Below, one piece after another: positions 1 through 8,910 of a DNA stretch of 64,000 bases (within the stretch, counting starts at the first letter, position 1; each line of letters starts with the position of its first letter). The position numbers and the translations under genes were made by a program. This stretch comes from JAQAZP01 sp032127265. GTDB lineage: Bacteria > Acidobacteriota > JAQAZP01. The notes beneath the pieces are model-generated. The model did no database searches. It was not told the DNA's origin and saw only the letters and a program-made list of their open reading frames with translations. The stretch covers positions 7,534 through 71,533 of the forward strand of contig JAQAZP010000279.1 in assembly GCA_032127265.1 (NCBI GenBank), written 5' to 3'.

Positions 1-1281
1 CATGGTGATGGTGTGCCACCCCGGGGCTCGAGTGATGCGGGTCAGGCCGCTGCCGTCCAGGCCTACCCGGTAGAGATGGCGTTCCAGAGGGGTCTCTTTG
101 CTGGCGGTGAAGTAGATCTGCCCGGTGTCTTCGTCCAGTCCGGCGATCTCGTCCACCTGCCAGGCCCCGCTGGTCAGTTGCACCGGTTGTCCGCCTCTGC
201 CGGGGTAGCGGTACAGGTGGCGCCAGCCGTCACGCTCCGAGCTCCAGATGAATCCGCCGCCCCGGAGAAAGCGGAGATCGTCGGCCAGGTTGACCCAGCT
301 GGGGTTTGTTTCTTCCAGCAGCGCTTCCGTCTCCCCCTCGCCAATCGCCGCCACGGTCAGCAGCTCCAGCCGGCGCTGGTCACGGCTCAGCCGCTGGAGC
401 ACCAGGCGGCTGCCATCGGGCAGCCAGCCCAGGCGGGCCAGGTAGGATTCACCGTCAGCGCCGCGGCCCGGATCGATCCACCGGGTATCGCCATCAGACA
501 CATCCACCACCCCCACCTTCACCCGGGCATTGGGCTCCCCCGGCCGCGGGTAATACTGCATGGTGACCGAGGGGTCTGCCCCGGAATAGTTCATCAGCGG
601 CCACTGCCGGACTCCGGCCTGGTCGAAGCGGTAGAAGACGATTCGCCGGCTGTCCGGGGACCAGGAGAAACCGGAATCGAGATCAAGCTCCTCGACATGG
701 ACCCAGTCGGCGGCACCATTGATCACCGGCCCGCCGCCGTCACTGGTCAGTTGCCGCTCCTCACCGCCGGCGAGTTCCACCACGTGCAGGTTCTGACCGC
801 GGACAAAACCCACCCGGGACGAATCCGGCGAGAACTGCGGGTCGCTTTCCTCACCGCCGCTGGTCAAACGCTGCCATCGATCCGACCCGGAGTCGAGGAG
901 AAACAGTCCGCTGCCGGTCTCCACCAGCAGACGCTTGCTGTCGGGGGACCAGTGGTGGGCCGTGATCCCGGTCAGCAGATCCTGGTCAGTACCGCTGATC
1001 CCGGTGGGGGGGATGGTGGCGGCCAGTTTGTCCGGCTTGCCTGAGCCGAGGTTCATGGCCAGCAGACTGGTTTCCCCCCCCGCGTCAAGGAGGAAACTGA
1101 CCGTTGTGCCGTCAGGTGACCACTGGAAATCAGAGGGATCCGTGCCGCTCACCGGTTCCCCGCCAAAGATCGCCTCCACGGTGAGCCGTTCCCAGACCTG
1201 GGCCTGTCCGTCGGCCGTCAGGCCGGCGGGCAGCAGCAGGGCGATGATCAGGGGGAGCAGACTGGTCCAGCGGGTTCTCAT
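1..1281 (-). CDS. S9-family (DPP-IV-like) peptidase, N-terminal beta-propeller part, cut by window edge
   Basis: The frame runs without a stop from an ATG at 1281 to the left edge, giving 427 codons. The first ~23 residues are a cleavable-type signal peptide (MRTR, Leu/Ile-rich core, then ADGQAQ). The rest is built of repeated blade motifs such as FQWSPDG, HWSPDSKRL, QFSPDSSRV and SWSPDSRRI, typical of the DPP-IV N-terminal / TolB-like propeller of S9 serine peptidases. The catalytic alpha/beta-hydrolase domain would lie beyond base 1, so peptidase activity is inferred and not seen. GGAAGGAG precedes the ATG at normal distance, and a sigma70-like promoter lies at 1341-1369. A TolB-like non-enzymatic propeller is the main alternative. 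Confidence 0.8.
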   Translation of the reverse strand, partial: MRTRWTSLLPLIIALLLPAGLTADGQAQVWERLTVEAIFGGEPVSGTDPSDFQWSPDGTTVSFLLDAGGETSLLAMNLGSGKPDKLAATIPPTGISGTDQDLLTGITAHHWSPDSKRLLVETGSGLFLLDSGSDRWQRLTSGGEESDPQFSPDSSRVGFVRGQNLHVVELAGGEERQLTSDGGGPVINGAADWVHVEELDLDSGFSWSPDSRRIVFYRFDQAGVRQWPLMNYSGADPSVTMQYYPRPGEPNARVKVGVVDVSDGDTRWIDPGRGADGESYLARLGWLPDGSRLVLQRLSRDQRRLELLTVAAIGEGETEALLEETNPSWVNLADDLRFLRGGGFIWSSERDGWRHLYRYPGRGGQPVQLTSGAWQVDEIAGLDEDTGQIYFTASKETPLERHLYRVGLDGSGLTRITRAPGWHTITM

Positions 1282-1340
1282 GGGGCAAGGCTCCTTCCAA
1301 AGACCGTGGGGACGGCCACTGACAGTGGCAATCAAAGGCT

Positions 1341-1369
1341 ACGATACTTTTTCGACTTCCCCTGGTCAA
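1341..1369 (-). promoter_or_regulatory. sigma70-type promoter for the S9 peptidase gene
   Basis: Read on the minus strand: TTGACC (1369-1364), a 17-bp spacer, then TATCGT (1346-1341). The predicted transcript starts near 1334, about 50 bases before the ATG at 1281. Confidence 0.55.
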
Positions 1370-1394
1370 CGAGCGCCGGCCGGCGGAGACCCGG

Positions 1395-1424
1395 TTGACA
1401 GTCCGCGGCGGCGGCGAATACCCT
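1395..1424 (+). promoter_or_regulatory. possible promoter for the sulfatase-TPR gene
   Basis: A consensus -35 TTGACA lies at 1395-1400. The -10 is weak: AATACC at 16-bp spacing or TACCCT at 18-bp spacing. The site lies about 65-90 bases before the ATG at 1487 and diverges from the promoter at 1341-1369. Confidence 0.35.
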
Positions 1425-1486
1425 TTACTTTCGCCGAACGGCGGTTCGGAAACACCTGTGCTCACGAAAATACCGGAGTTACTGAC

Positions 1487-3937
1487 ATGCGGAGAAGCAT
1501 CGTATTTCGTTCATCGACTGGCCTGGCCATCCTGCTCACTCTCCTCCTGCTGCCCGCCTGCGGCGCGCCGGAGGGCGATGAGCAGAAGCCCACCCCGGAA
1601 AGCATCGCCGCCGAAACCGCCCTGACGGTGACCGGCGGCCCTTCGGTGCTGCTGGTCACTGTGGATACCCTGCGTGCCGACCGGCTTTCCTGCTACGGTT
1701 TCACCGGTGGCTCCACCCGCTACATCGACGAGCTGGCAGCAGGGGGAGCGCTTTTCGAGGACGTTGTCACCCCGGTCCCGATCACCCTCCCCTCCCATGC
1801 CGCGATTCTCACCGGTCTCTACCCCGCCACACTGGGGGTGCACAACAACGGCACGTACCGCCTCGGCCAGCAGGCGGTGACCCTGGCCGAGCTGTTCGGG
1901 GAGGCCGGCTACCGGACGGGTGCTTTCGTCAGCGCCTATGTCCTCGACTCGGTCTTTGGCCTGGACCAGGGGTTTGACGTATACAACGACAAGATGCCCG
2001 AGCGGCGCGGCACGGTGCTCACCGAGCGCCGGGCGGACCTGGTGGTCAGCGCCGCGGTGAAATGGCTGGCCCAGAAGAGCCCCCAGCCCTTTTTCGCCTG
2101 GGTCCACATCTGGGATCCCCACTTTCCATATACGCCGCCGGAACCGATGAAGAGCAACTATCCCGACGATCCCTATTTCGGTGAAGTGGCCTTTGTGGAC
2201 TCCCAGTTGGGCCTGCTGTTCAAGTCGCTGGAGGCGCTGGGGTTCAAAGGGGAAAACCTGTTGGTGGCGGTCACTGCCGATCATGGCGAAGGCCTGGGCG
2301 AGCACGACGAGACGAGCCACGGGGTCTTCATTTACGACAGCACCGTGCAGGTGCCGCTGCTGATGCGGATGGGCGGGAGGATCGATGCCGGCCAGCGGAT
2401 CCCCCACATGGTGCGGACCCTCGACATCGCCCCCACTCTGCTCGACCTGGTGGGGCTCAATGTGCCCGATGGTATGGAAGGCATGTCGCTGGCCCCGCTG
2501 ATGACTGCTCCGGGCGCTGCGGAAGAACCGGCAGAGGACCCCGGCCTCAGTTGTTACCTCGAGTCGGTGTACGGCCAGGAAAACTACGGCTGGAGCCCGC
2601 TTTACGGCATTCGTACCGGGCAGGCGAAGTATATCCGTGCCCCGGAGCCGGAGTTCTACCGTCTCGATCAGGACCGGGACGAGTTGGACAACCGCTGTAC
2701 CGCCGAACCGGACGCTGCCGCCGGACTGGCGGCTTCCTTCGAGGCGCTCGCCGGACAGCTGGCGGGCGGGGAGTCCCTGGCTGACCAGGACTGGTCGCCT
2801 GCCGAGGGAGTGAAAGCGAGACTGGAGCTGCTCGGCTACCTCTGGGCGCAGCCGCCGAGCAGAGAAGGATCTGCTGAAGACGGTGCGGGTGTCGATCCCA
2901 AGACCATGGTCAAGTGGGACGCCCGGCGTGAGGAAGGTCTGAAACTGGTGCGGCAGGGCAGTTGGGACGAGGGTTTGAAGATCCTGCGGGAGGTGGCCGC
3001 GGGAGACCCGGCCAACCCCATGGTCTGGGAGAACATCACCGAGGGTGAGATGGCCCGCCGCAACCAGGCCGCGGCGCTGGCCGCGGCCGAACGCGGTTTG
3101 GCCCTTCGTCCCCGCAACCCCAACCTCAACATCTTCAAGGCAACCCTGTTGATCCAGCTGGGCCGGACGGAGGAGGCAGTGCGCCATCTCCAGGGACAGC
3201 TGGAAAGCCACCCGGACACGGCCGCGATCCACTACCATCTCGGCGGCGCGCTCTCCGCTGCCGGCCGGCGGGAGGAGGCACTGGCCCACTACACCGAGGC
3301 GGAGAAGCTGGGCATGCGCAACCCCATGGTGCCGTTCCAGAGGGGGATGGCCCTGTTCCAGAGCGGGCGTTACGGGGAGGCGGTGGAGGCGTTTCGCGAG
3401 GTGGTGCAGTTCAAACCCGACTTTGCCGAAGCCTGGCTCAACATCGGTGTGAACAGTTTTCGCCTGAATCGTTACGAGGAGGCCAACGAGGCCTATGCCC
3501 GGGCCATTGAGCTGGACCCGGACAACGCCTTGTTCCGGTCCACCTACGGCTACTTCCTCACCCAGACCGGCCAGACCGCCGAGGCGCTGCGGCAGCTGGA
3601 GCGGTCCCTGGAAATCGACCCTGAGTTCGTCTGGGCGCACACCAACCTGGCCTGGTACTACTGCATGGGCGGCTCGCAGGCCCTCAACCCGGACAAAGCC
3701 CTTCACCACTCGAAGAAGGCGTTGGCGCTCTCCGGCCCCAACCCGCCGGAAAATATTCTCAACACCCGTGCCGAGGCGCTCAGCGCCGCCGGCAAGTATG
3801 AAGAGGCGATGGCGCTCAATGCACGGTTGAAGGCCGCCTATCCGGATAATCCCTACTACGACATGCAGGCCAAGAGGTTCGAGAGCAGCTGGTTCCTCGA
3901 TGAGAACCGCCGGAGGGCGGAGGAGAAGAAGCCCTAG
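1487..3937 (+). CDS. sulfatase-fold lipoprotein with C-terminal TPR repeats
   Basis: 816 residues. The start at 1487 was chosen because it opens a lipoprotein signal ending LPAC (lipidated Cys25) and follows CGGAG; the frame is open further upstream but without signal character. Residues ~53-450 match the sulfatase/alkaline-phosphatase fold: VTVDTLRADRLSCYG with metal ligand Asp60, and TADHGEGLGEHDETSHG. The nucleophile segment is ITLPSHAAILTG, so Thr100 stands where classical sulfatases have the Cys/Ser that becomes formylglycine. Thr is the nucleophile in LtaS-like and phosphoethanolamine-transferase relatives, so phospho- or sulfo-hydrolase/transferase activity are both possible. Residues ~480-815 hold about eight TPR units, probably for protein binding. 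The product is predicted to be anchored by lipid outside the cytoplasm. Substrate unknown. Confidence 0.85.
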   Translation: MRRSIVFRSSTGLAILLTLLLLPACGAPEGDEQKPTPESIAAETALTVTGGPSVLLVTVDTLRADRLSCYGFTGGSTRYIDELAAGGALFEDVVTPVPITLPSHAAILTGLYPATLGVHNNGTYRLGQQAVTLAELFGEAGYRTGAFVSAYVLDSVFGLDQGFDVYNDKMPERRGTVLTERRADLVVSAAVKWLAQKSPQPFFAWVHIWDPHFPYTPPEPMKSNYPDDPYFGEVAFVDSQLGLLFKSLEALGFKGENLLVAVTADHGEGLGEHDETSHGVFIYDSTVQVPLLMRMGGRIDAGQRIPHMVRTLDIAPTLLDLVGLNVPDGMEGMSLAPLMTAPGAAEEPAEDPGLSCYLESVYGQENYGWSPLYGIRTGQAKYIRAPEPEFYRLDQDRDELDNRCTAEPDAAAGLAASFEALAGQLAGGESLADQDWSPAEGVKARLELLGYLWAQPPSREGSAEDGAGVDPKTMVKWDARREEGLKLVRQGSWDEGLKILREVAAGDPANPMVWENITEGEMARRNQAAALAAAERGLALRPRNPNLNIFKATLLIQLGRTEEAVRHLQGQLESHPDTAAIHYHLGGALSAAGRREEALAHYTEAEKLGMRNPMVPFQRGMALFQSGRYGEAVEAFREVVQFKPDFAEAWLNIGVNSFRLNRYEEANEAYARAIELDPDNALFRSTYGYFLTQTGQTAEALRQLERSLEIDPEFVWAHTNLAWYYCMGGSQALNPDKALHHSKKALALSGPNPPENILNTRAEALSAAGKYEEAMALNARLKAAYPDNPYYDMQAKRFESSWFLDENRRRAEEKKP

Positions 3938-3946
3938 CCAGGAATC

Positions 3947-6900
3947 TCACTTCTCTCTTTCCAGCAGGGCGGAGAAGAGGTCGGTGACCGGTACTCCGGG
4001 GAGTTGTCCTCGCTCCCTCCCGCCGGCCGTCTCGATCAGCCGCTGGATTTCCGTGCCGTCACGGCAGGAGGGGCAGCCGCTGACCAGTCGGTCCACCGGG
4101 CTCCGTTTCACGGCCCGCAGCAGTTCGGCCGCCACCTCGGTGCCGATGCGGGGGCGAAAGAGCCGAGCCGAACCGGAGAGCCCGCAGCAGTCGGTGAAAC
4201 TGGCCATCGCGCCGTAGGCCGAGTTGAGCAGCGCTTCCTGGGCCGCGGTGGCCGCGGCCGTGTTGTGGCAGGGGACCTTGAGCCCGGGCCGGCCCTGGCT
4301 TCTCAGGTCGGGCAGCCGTGCGGAGCCGCCGATCAGCGCTTCGGCGGCCGGTTCGGCCGCGTCCCGCACCCGGATCACCCCCACGGCGCCTCCCGCCTCC
4401 TCCAGCAGGCCGGCCACCGGCTCCCACTGCTGCTTCTCCTGGACATAGCCTTCCACCAGCTCCCGGTAGCCGTGGTCCTGGTCGTAGCGGCGGGCAATCT
4501 CGCGAATCTCCTCCTGACAGGTGGGGCAATTGGAGAAGACGGTCAGCGGCAGGGCCGCACCGCGCCGGCGCAGCCGGGCCGCGGCGATCAGCAGTTCGGC
4601 CAGGGTGCGGCCGCTGACCCGGGCTTCGGACTCCAGGTCCATGTTGGCCCGCCAGGGGAAGCCGCAGCAGAGATCGGCCTCCAGGTCGGCGAAGGAGATG
4701 CCGGCCATCCCGCACAGCACCCGGTCGGCGGCGAGACTGGCTCCGCCCCGGGCCAGAGAGTCCATGCAGCCGCGGAAGCGGATCAGGGCCGGGGCGCCAT
4801 CAACCGCACCCTCGGGGCCCAGCACCAGGAAGTTGTCCCCCTCGTGGATCCTCGTTCCACTGACTGCGGGGGAATACCGGCGGATGCGGAACGGCGGCAG
4901 CGAGATGTAGGTCTTGAACCAGGCGGGCAGCGGCATTGAACGGAGCAGTGCGTTCAGCGGTTGGCCCAACCGCTGCAGCAGCGCCGCCGCGGTGTAGAGC
5001 GAGCCGCGCAGGGGGTGCTCGTCGAGCATCAGGTCATAGAGCAGGCCGGCGGCCGGATTTTTGCGCGGCCGCTCGCCGGCCCCGGCCAGACCGCGCCAGG
5101 CGGCCACCAGGGGATGGAGGTCGATCTCCGCCGGACAGACCTGGTCACAGCGCCGGCAATAGAAGCACTTGGCCAGCCGCGGGTCGGTTTCCAGCAGCGG
5201 GGCGGCCAGTTCGTGGGGCAGTCCGTCCGGTGAGGAGAAGTCCGCGCCGCCGCTGACACCGAGGAAGCAAAGCTTCTCCAGGATCAGCAGCAGGTCGCGC
5301 TTGGCCGGCAGCAGGCCCCGGTGAAAGAGAACAGGGGTGAGGCCCCGTCTTCCCCTTTCCGCCGCCCGGCGGCGGATCCGGGCCTCGGCATCGATCACCG
5401 GGCAGACCTTGCAGGCATTGCAGCGGGTGCAGTTTTTGGCCTCGTTCAGGGCATGGGCCGCTGGTGATCCTGCGGGCACTGCGCCGGCCACCAACTCGTG
5501 AGAGTGGGCCAGCAGGCGCGCGTGCACCTGGCGGGAGATTCTCGAGCGGAGAAAGATGGTCATCGGGTTGAACATCCCCGACGGGTCGATGGCGTCTTTC
5601 ACGGCGGCGATGCGCTGGAACTCGTTCTCCGAGATGTGGCCGAGAAAGAGCAGTGGCGCCTTGCCGGCCAGGCCGTGCTCGCCGGTGAACGCGGCCCGGG
5701 GATTCCCCTGCTCATCGGGTGAGCAGAGTTCGATCATTTTTTCGGTGAGCAGGCTCCAGGCGGCAGCGGCTTCGGCCTCGTCGTAGATGTCGAACCCGCC
5801 AATGTTCCAGTGCAGGATCGCCGATTCGGGCGGGTCGAGGTGCGCGAAGAGGATCGAGGAGAGTTGCGGAATCGTGCGGTCCAGACCGGTGAGCAAGGCC
5901 GCCGCCGCTTCGAGCTGGTCCAGGCGGATTTCCGGGTCGGTTTTGCACTTGGTGCGCAGCAGGGTAGGCAGTTTCTCCCGGGGGGCCTTGAGCGCTTCGG
6001 CCTCGGGGCAGCGCTCCCCGGCCCGCCGGAGGGGCGAGATGGAGACGCGGGCCGCACCATCTCTAGCCAGGGCGGCCAGCCGGTCTGCCTGCCGGTCCAC
6101 CTCCTGCTCCGTTTCCCCCTCCAGGTCGAGAAGCACATACGCTTCGTCGCCGGGTCGGAGCTGGTCCGGGAAGCGGTCCAGCAGGAGGTCCTTGATGGCC
6201 CGGCTGGTGACGATTTCGAAGAAGGGCGGCTGTTCTTGGGCGGGCCGCGACTTCACCGCACGGACAAAGGTCATGGCCTCTCCGGCCGTGGTGAAGTTGA
6301 AGGCGGCCGTGCACGCCCGGGCCGGCTGCCGGTCGAGGAGCAGGGTCAGTTCGCTGATCAAGCCCGTGCACCCCTCGGCGCCCACGAAGAGGCTCATCGG
6401 CAGGAACGGCATGCCCACGCCTGACCCGCCTCCGGCGGCCCGCCTCAATGCGTCCAGATCATCGGGCCCCACTCCCCAGAATTTGGTGGTGGCCATGAAC
6501 GGGGTGCGGGGCAGAAGAAGAAGCTCCCGGTCGGAGGGAGCGAAGCGCATGCTGGCCCCGCCGTGGATCACGGCCCGCCCCTCCAGCACTACCTCCTGGA
6601 TCCGCTTCCCGGCGTGGGATCCGGTGCCGGCGATGCCGCCCACCGAAGCGCGAGGGGTGTTGGGGCGGCAACGGAGCACCAGACCCGCCTGCTCGGCGGT
6701 ATCGATCACATCGAGCCAGGCGGCGCCGGCGCCGGCGGTGAGCTTCATCCGCCCCGGGCCGAAACGCCGCTCTTCATCTGCTTGCAGCGGCCGCGGCTCA
6801 CCGATGAGGTTCATCCCCTTCAACGAAACGGTGAGCGCTCCGGCCATGGGCACCACACCCATGTTGTACCCGCCGCCATCGCCGTAGGGGATCAGCGGGA

Positions 6901-7330
6901 CGGCCAGGCCGGTGGCCAGACGGACCAGTTCGACCAGCTGGCGTTCGTCGTGGACCACGGCCAGCCCTTCACTGGTCAGGCAGCGGTACTCCATGGAGTC
7001 GCTGGAGTGGGCTTCCCGGTCCGCCCAGTTGAGCGAGAAGGCGGCCCGTCCGAGGATCTTTTCGAAATCATGGCAGTGAAGGCGGAGGGTCCGGCGGACC
7101 GTGAGCAACTGGTCCACCCGCTGAATGGTGAAGCGAAGCTGCTCCGGGGGGAGCGATTTCTTCAATTGGGGAAGCAGATGCCGTTCCCACTCCTCACTGT
7201 CCACCAGGGCGGGGAGCAGGGTGAAGGCGCCGCTGTAATCCCCGCAACCTGCATCCACCGGGGGGGCGGCGGCCAGGGGATCGAAGAGCGCCTCCATTTT
7301 GCGGAGCCGCTGATCAGAATAATCAGACAC
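3947..7330 (-). CDS. FAD-binding and 4Fe-4S oxidoreductase (GlcD/GlpC-type fusion, D-2-hydroxyacid dehydrogenase-like)
   Basis: 1127 residues from GTG 7330. Order of domains: FAD_binding_4 (about 115-330, with PYGDGGGYN and GGIAGTGSHAG), FAD-oxidase C-terminal domain (to ~590, GEHGLAG), two ferredoxin clusters (Cys634/637/640/643 and Cys722/725/728/732), and two CCG-type domains (CCGFPWR and CCGLSGS). This layout is known from membrane-associated D-lactate/D-2-hydroxyglutarate dehydrogenases that feed electrons to quinone or ferredoxin partners; the substrate here is unknown. The frame is open up to a TTG at 7420, but that TTG is itself the -35 hexamer of the promoter at 7392-7420, so translation must begin downstream. 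GTG 7330 has AGAAAGG nine bases ahead. It is convergent with the sulfatase gene. Confidence 0.85.
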   Translation of the reverse strand: MSDYSDQRLRKMEALFDPLAAAPPVDAGCGDYSGAFTLLPALVDSEEWERHLLPQLKKSLPPEQLRFTIQRVDQLLTVRRTLRLHCHDFEKILGRAAFSLNWADREAHSSDSMEYRCLTSEGLAVVHDERQLVELVRLATGLAVPLIPYGDGGGYNMGVVPMAGALTVSLKGMNLIGEPRPLQADEERRFGPGRMKLTAGAGAAWLDVIDTAEQAGLVLRCRPNTPRASVGGIAGTGSHAGKRIQEVVLEGRAVIHGGASMRFAPSDRELLLLPRTPFMATTKFWGVGPDDLDALRRAAGGGSGVGMPFLPMSLFVGAEGCTGLISELTLLLDRQPARACTAAFNFTTAGEAMTFVRAVKSRPAQEQPPFFEIVTSRAIKDLLLDRFPDQLRPGDEAYVLLDLEGETEQEVDRQADRLAALARDGAARVSISPLRRAGERCPEAEALKAPREKLPTLLRTKCKTDPEIRLDQLEAAAALLTGLDRTIPQLSSILFAHLDPPESAILHWNIGGFDIYDEAEAAAAWSLLTEKMIELCSPDEQGNPRAAFTGEHGLAGKAPLLFLGHISENEFQRIAAVKDAIDPSGMFNPMTIFLRSRISRQVHARLLAHSHELVAGAVPAGSPAAHALNEAKNCTRCNACKVCPVIDAEARIRRRAAERGRRGLTPVLFHRGLLPAKRDLLLILEKLCFLGVSGGADFSSPDGLPHELAAPLLETDPRLAKCFYCRRCDQVCPAEIDLHPLVAAWRGLAGAGERPRKNPAAGLLYDLMLDEHPLRGSLYTAAALLQRLGQPLNALLRSMPLPAWFKTYISLPPFRIRRYSPAVSGTRIHEGDNFLVLGPEGAVDGAPALIRFRGCMDSLARGGASLAADRVLCGMAGISFADLEADLCCGFPWRANMDLESEARVSGRTLAELLIAAARLRRRGAALPLTVFSNCPTCQEEIREIARRYDQDHGYRELVEGYVQEKQQWEPVAGLLEEAGGAVGVIRVRDAAEPAAEALIGGSARLPDLRSQGRPGLKVPCHNTAAATAAQEALLNSAYGAMASFTDCCGLSGSARLFRPRIGTEVAAELLRAVKRSPVDRLVSGCPSCRDGTEIQRLIETAGGRERGQLPGVPVTDLFSALLEREK

Positions 7331-7391
7331 GATTGGGGCCCTTTCTGGAGCGAGTCGCGGCCCAAGCGGGCCGCAAACACCCCTGGCGGGC

Positions 7392-7420
7392 ACTATATCG
7401 GGCGCTGAAAAGAGGGTCAA
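7392..7420 (-). promoter_or_regulatory. sigma70-type promoter for the FAD/Fe-S oxidoreductase
   Basis: Minus-strand TTGACC (7420-7415), 17-bp spacer, TATAGT (7397-7392). Transcription is predicted near 7385, giving a ~55-base leader to GTG 7330. Confidence 0.7.
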
Positions 7421-7445
7421 GAAAAGGCGCGCCGCCTGCGGAGGG

Positions 7446-7766
7446 CTATTCGTCCTCGAGCACCACCGCGGTACCGTAGACCAGAATCTCGGCGGCGCTG
7501 GTCATCATCATTGATGTGGAGAAGTTTATTTCGATCACCGCGTTGGCCCCCAGCGACTTGGCCTCGGCCACCATGCGGTCGATGGACTGCTCGCGGCTCT
7601 CGGCCATCATCTTGGTGTATTCGGGGACCTCGCCGCCGACGATGTTGCGAAACCCGGCCAAAATGTCCTTGCCCATGTGGCGGCAACGGATGCTGTTGCC
7701 CCGCACCAGACCGAGCATCTTGACGATCTTCTTCCCGGTAACGAAATCGGTGGTGACCACGATCAT
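7446..7766 (-). CDS. YbjQ/UPF0145-family protein
   Basis: 106 residues. It begins MIVVTTDFVTGKKI and contains the family-typical GxxxxR.RxxGKDI region, GGEVPEYTKMM, and AKSLGANAVIEI with a final beta strand. Members of UPF0145 (YbjQ_1) form small oligomeric assemblies of unknown function. The start was placed at 7766 because AGGAGG stands just ahead of it and its ATG overlaps the stop of the anti-sigma gene (ATGA). The frame is open further upstream inside that gene, but those residues do not fit the family. Last gene of the sigma/anti-sigma operon, so it is probably part of the same regulon. Confidence 0.85.
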   Translation of the reverse strand: MIVVTTDFVTGKKIVKMLGLVRGNSIRCRHMGKDILAGFRNIVGGEVPEYTKMMAESREQSIDRMVAEAKSLGANAVIEINFSTSMMMTSAAEILVYGTAVVLEDE

Positions 7767-8236
7767 CGAATGACCCTCCTGTACTTGTCCTTGCCGTAAG
7801 CCTTGAAGCGGTCCACAAGCACCGAGACAAAAAGAAGGCCCAGACCGGAACTGAGGCCGAAGACCATCAGTTTCACCAGCAGGTCTTCTCCCGAGGAGAG
7901 GAACTGCCAGGCGCCGTAAATCAGCAGACAGGCGGTCCAGATGACCACCAGCACCCAGCCCAGGCCGCGGGCGCCGCTGCTGAAAATGCCCCGCGCGTGT
8001 TCGTCCCACTGCTCTTCAGTCGGTTCCGCGAATTTCATATCCATGGTCGCCTCCCTCAGACTCTTCAGTTCGGCCAGCTCCCGGCGCAGTTCCTCGCTGG
8101 CTTCGAGGCGGACCTCCACGAACTGTGCTTCGGCCTGGGTCAGTTCGCCGTCCAGATACCCGGAGAGCAGCCCTTCGTCGTGCATCCGGCGACGGTCTTC
8201 CTGTTCCATTCCGTCGGTCTTGTCCCTGGGGGTCAT
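7763..8236 (-). CDS. anti-sigma factor-like membrane protein, zinc-less zf-HC2 type
   Basis: 157 residues. The N-terminal ~60 residues (LLSGYLDGELTQAEAQFVE followed by a Leu/Glu-rich helix) look like the anti-sigma domain that binds ECF sigma factors. The His-x3-Cys-x2-Cys zinc ligands of the ZAS class are absent, with Glu and Arg in their place. Two membrane helices follow (about 92-112 and 122-143), with a basic cytoplasmic tail. It lies 6 bases downstream of the ECF sigma gene and overlaps ybjQ-like 7446-7766 by four bases. The predicted role is to hold the sigma factor at the membrane until an unknown signal. Role inferred from context and fold. Confidence 0.75.
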   Translation of the reverse strand: MTPRDKTDGMEQEDRRRMHDEGLLSGYLDGELTQAEAQFVEVRLEASEELRRELAELKSLREATMDMKFAEPTEEQWDEHARGIFSSGARGLGWVLVVIWTACLLIYGAWQFLSSGEDLLVKLMVFGLSSGLGLLFVSVLVDRFKAYGKDKYRRVIR

Positions 8237-8242
8237 GAGTTA

Positions 8243-8875
8243 CTACTCCTCGTCATCCCTGGTCAGCTCCTCGCGGAGCCGGCGCCGGGCCTGGTGCAGC
8301 CGGGACATCACTGTCCCCTTGGGAATTCCCAGCACTTCGGCCATCTCCAGATAGGAGAGGTCCTGGAAATCCCGCAGCACCAGAATGGTCCGGTGCTTCT
8401 CGTCCAGCCGGCCCATGGCACTCCAGATTTGTATCTTCAGCTCATTCCGCTCCAGCAGCACGTCAGCTGAAGGTGTGCGCTCGTCGCCCACGGTTTCGTG
8501 CAGCGGCCGTCCTGCTTCGCCGTCCTGGCCCCGGCCCGGATCGTCCAGCGAAACAGCCCGCCGTACGCGCCGGCGCCGCAGAAGATCGATGCACAAGTTG
8601 CGCACGATCCGCAGCAGCCAGGCCCCGAAGGGGCGGGTGGTGTCGAACTGGCCGAGGTTGCTGTAGGCCCTGATGAACGATTCCTGGAAGATATCCAGTG
8701 CGTCCTCCCGGTTGCCCACGATCTGCAGGGCGAGGAAGAATGTCTGCTGCCGGTATTTTTCCACCAGCGGTCTGAACATTTCCTTGTTTCCTTCCCGGCA
8801 GGATTCGATGGCCCTTTGCTCGTCGAAATCGCCGGAGATGGCAACCGTTCCGTTCATCGTTACCCCGATCATCAC
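8243..8875 (-). CDS. ECF-type RNA polymerase sigma factor (sigma-24 family)
   Basis: 210 residues from ATG 8875. Region 2 is clear (REGNKEMFRPLVEKYRQQTFFLAL, then EDALDIFQESFIRAY and FGAWLLRIVRNLCID). Region 4 is clear as well (LDEKHRTILVLRDFQDLSYLEMAEVLGIPKGTVMSRLHQARRRLRE, helix-turn-helix at about 170-195). An acidic/Gly-rich linker joins them. An in-frame ATG at 8857 has GGGG five bases upstream and may be the true start. It is first in the operon with its anti-sigma and the YbjQ-like gene; ECF factors often activate their own promoter. An inverted repeat at 8911-8932 lies in its upstream region. Confidence 0.9.
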   Translation of the reverse strand: MMIGVTMNGTVAISGDFDEQRAIESCREGNKEMFRPLVEKYRQQTFFLALQIVGNREDALDIFQESFIRAYSNLGQFDTTRPFGAWLLRIVRNLCIDLLRRRRVRRAVSLDDPGRGQDGEAGRPLHETVGDERTPSADVLLERNELKIQIWSAMGRLDEKHRTILVLRDFQDLSYLEMAEVLGIPKGTVMSRLHQARRRLREELTRDDEE

Positions 8876-8910
8876 CCCGTTTACGGGTTGAAGGCAGATT
8901 TATTCATAAA

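Noticed and set aside
1511..3709. Long minus-strand open frame opposite the sulfatase gene, and similar long frames opposite many genes
   Set aside because: High G+C keeps antisense frames open; they lack ribosome sites and family similarity, while the plus-strand frame has clear domains.
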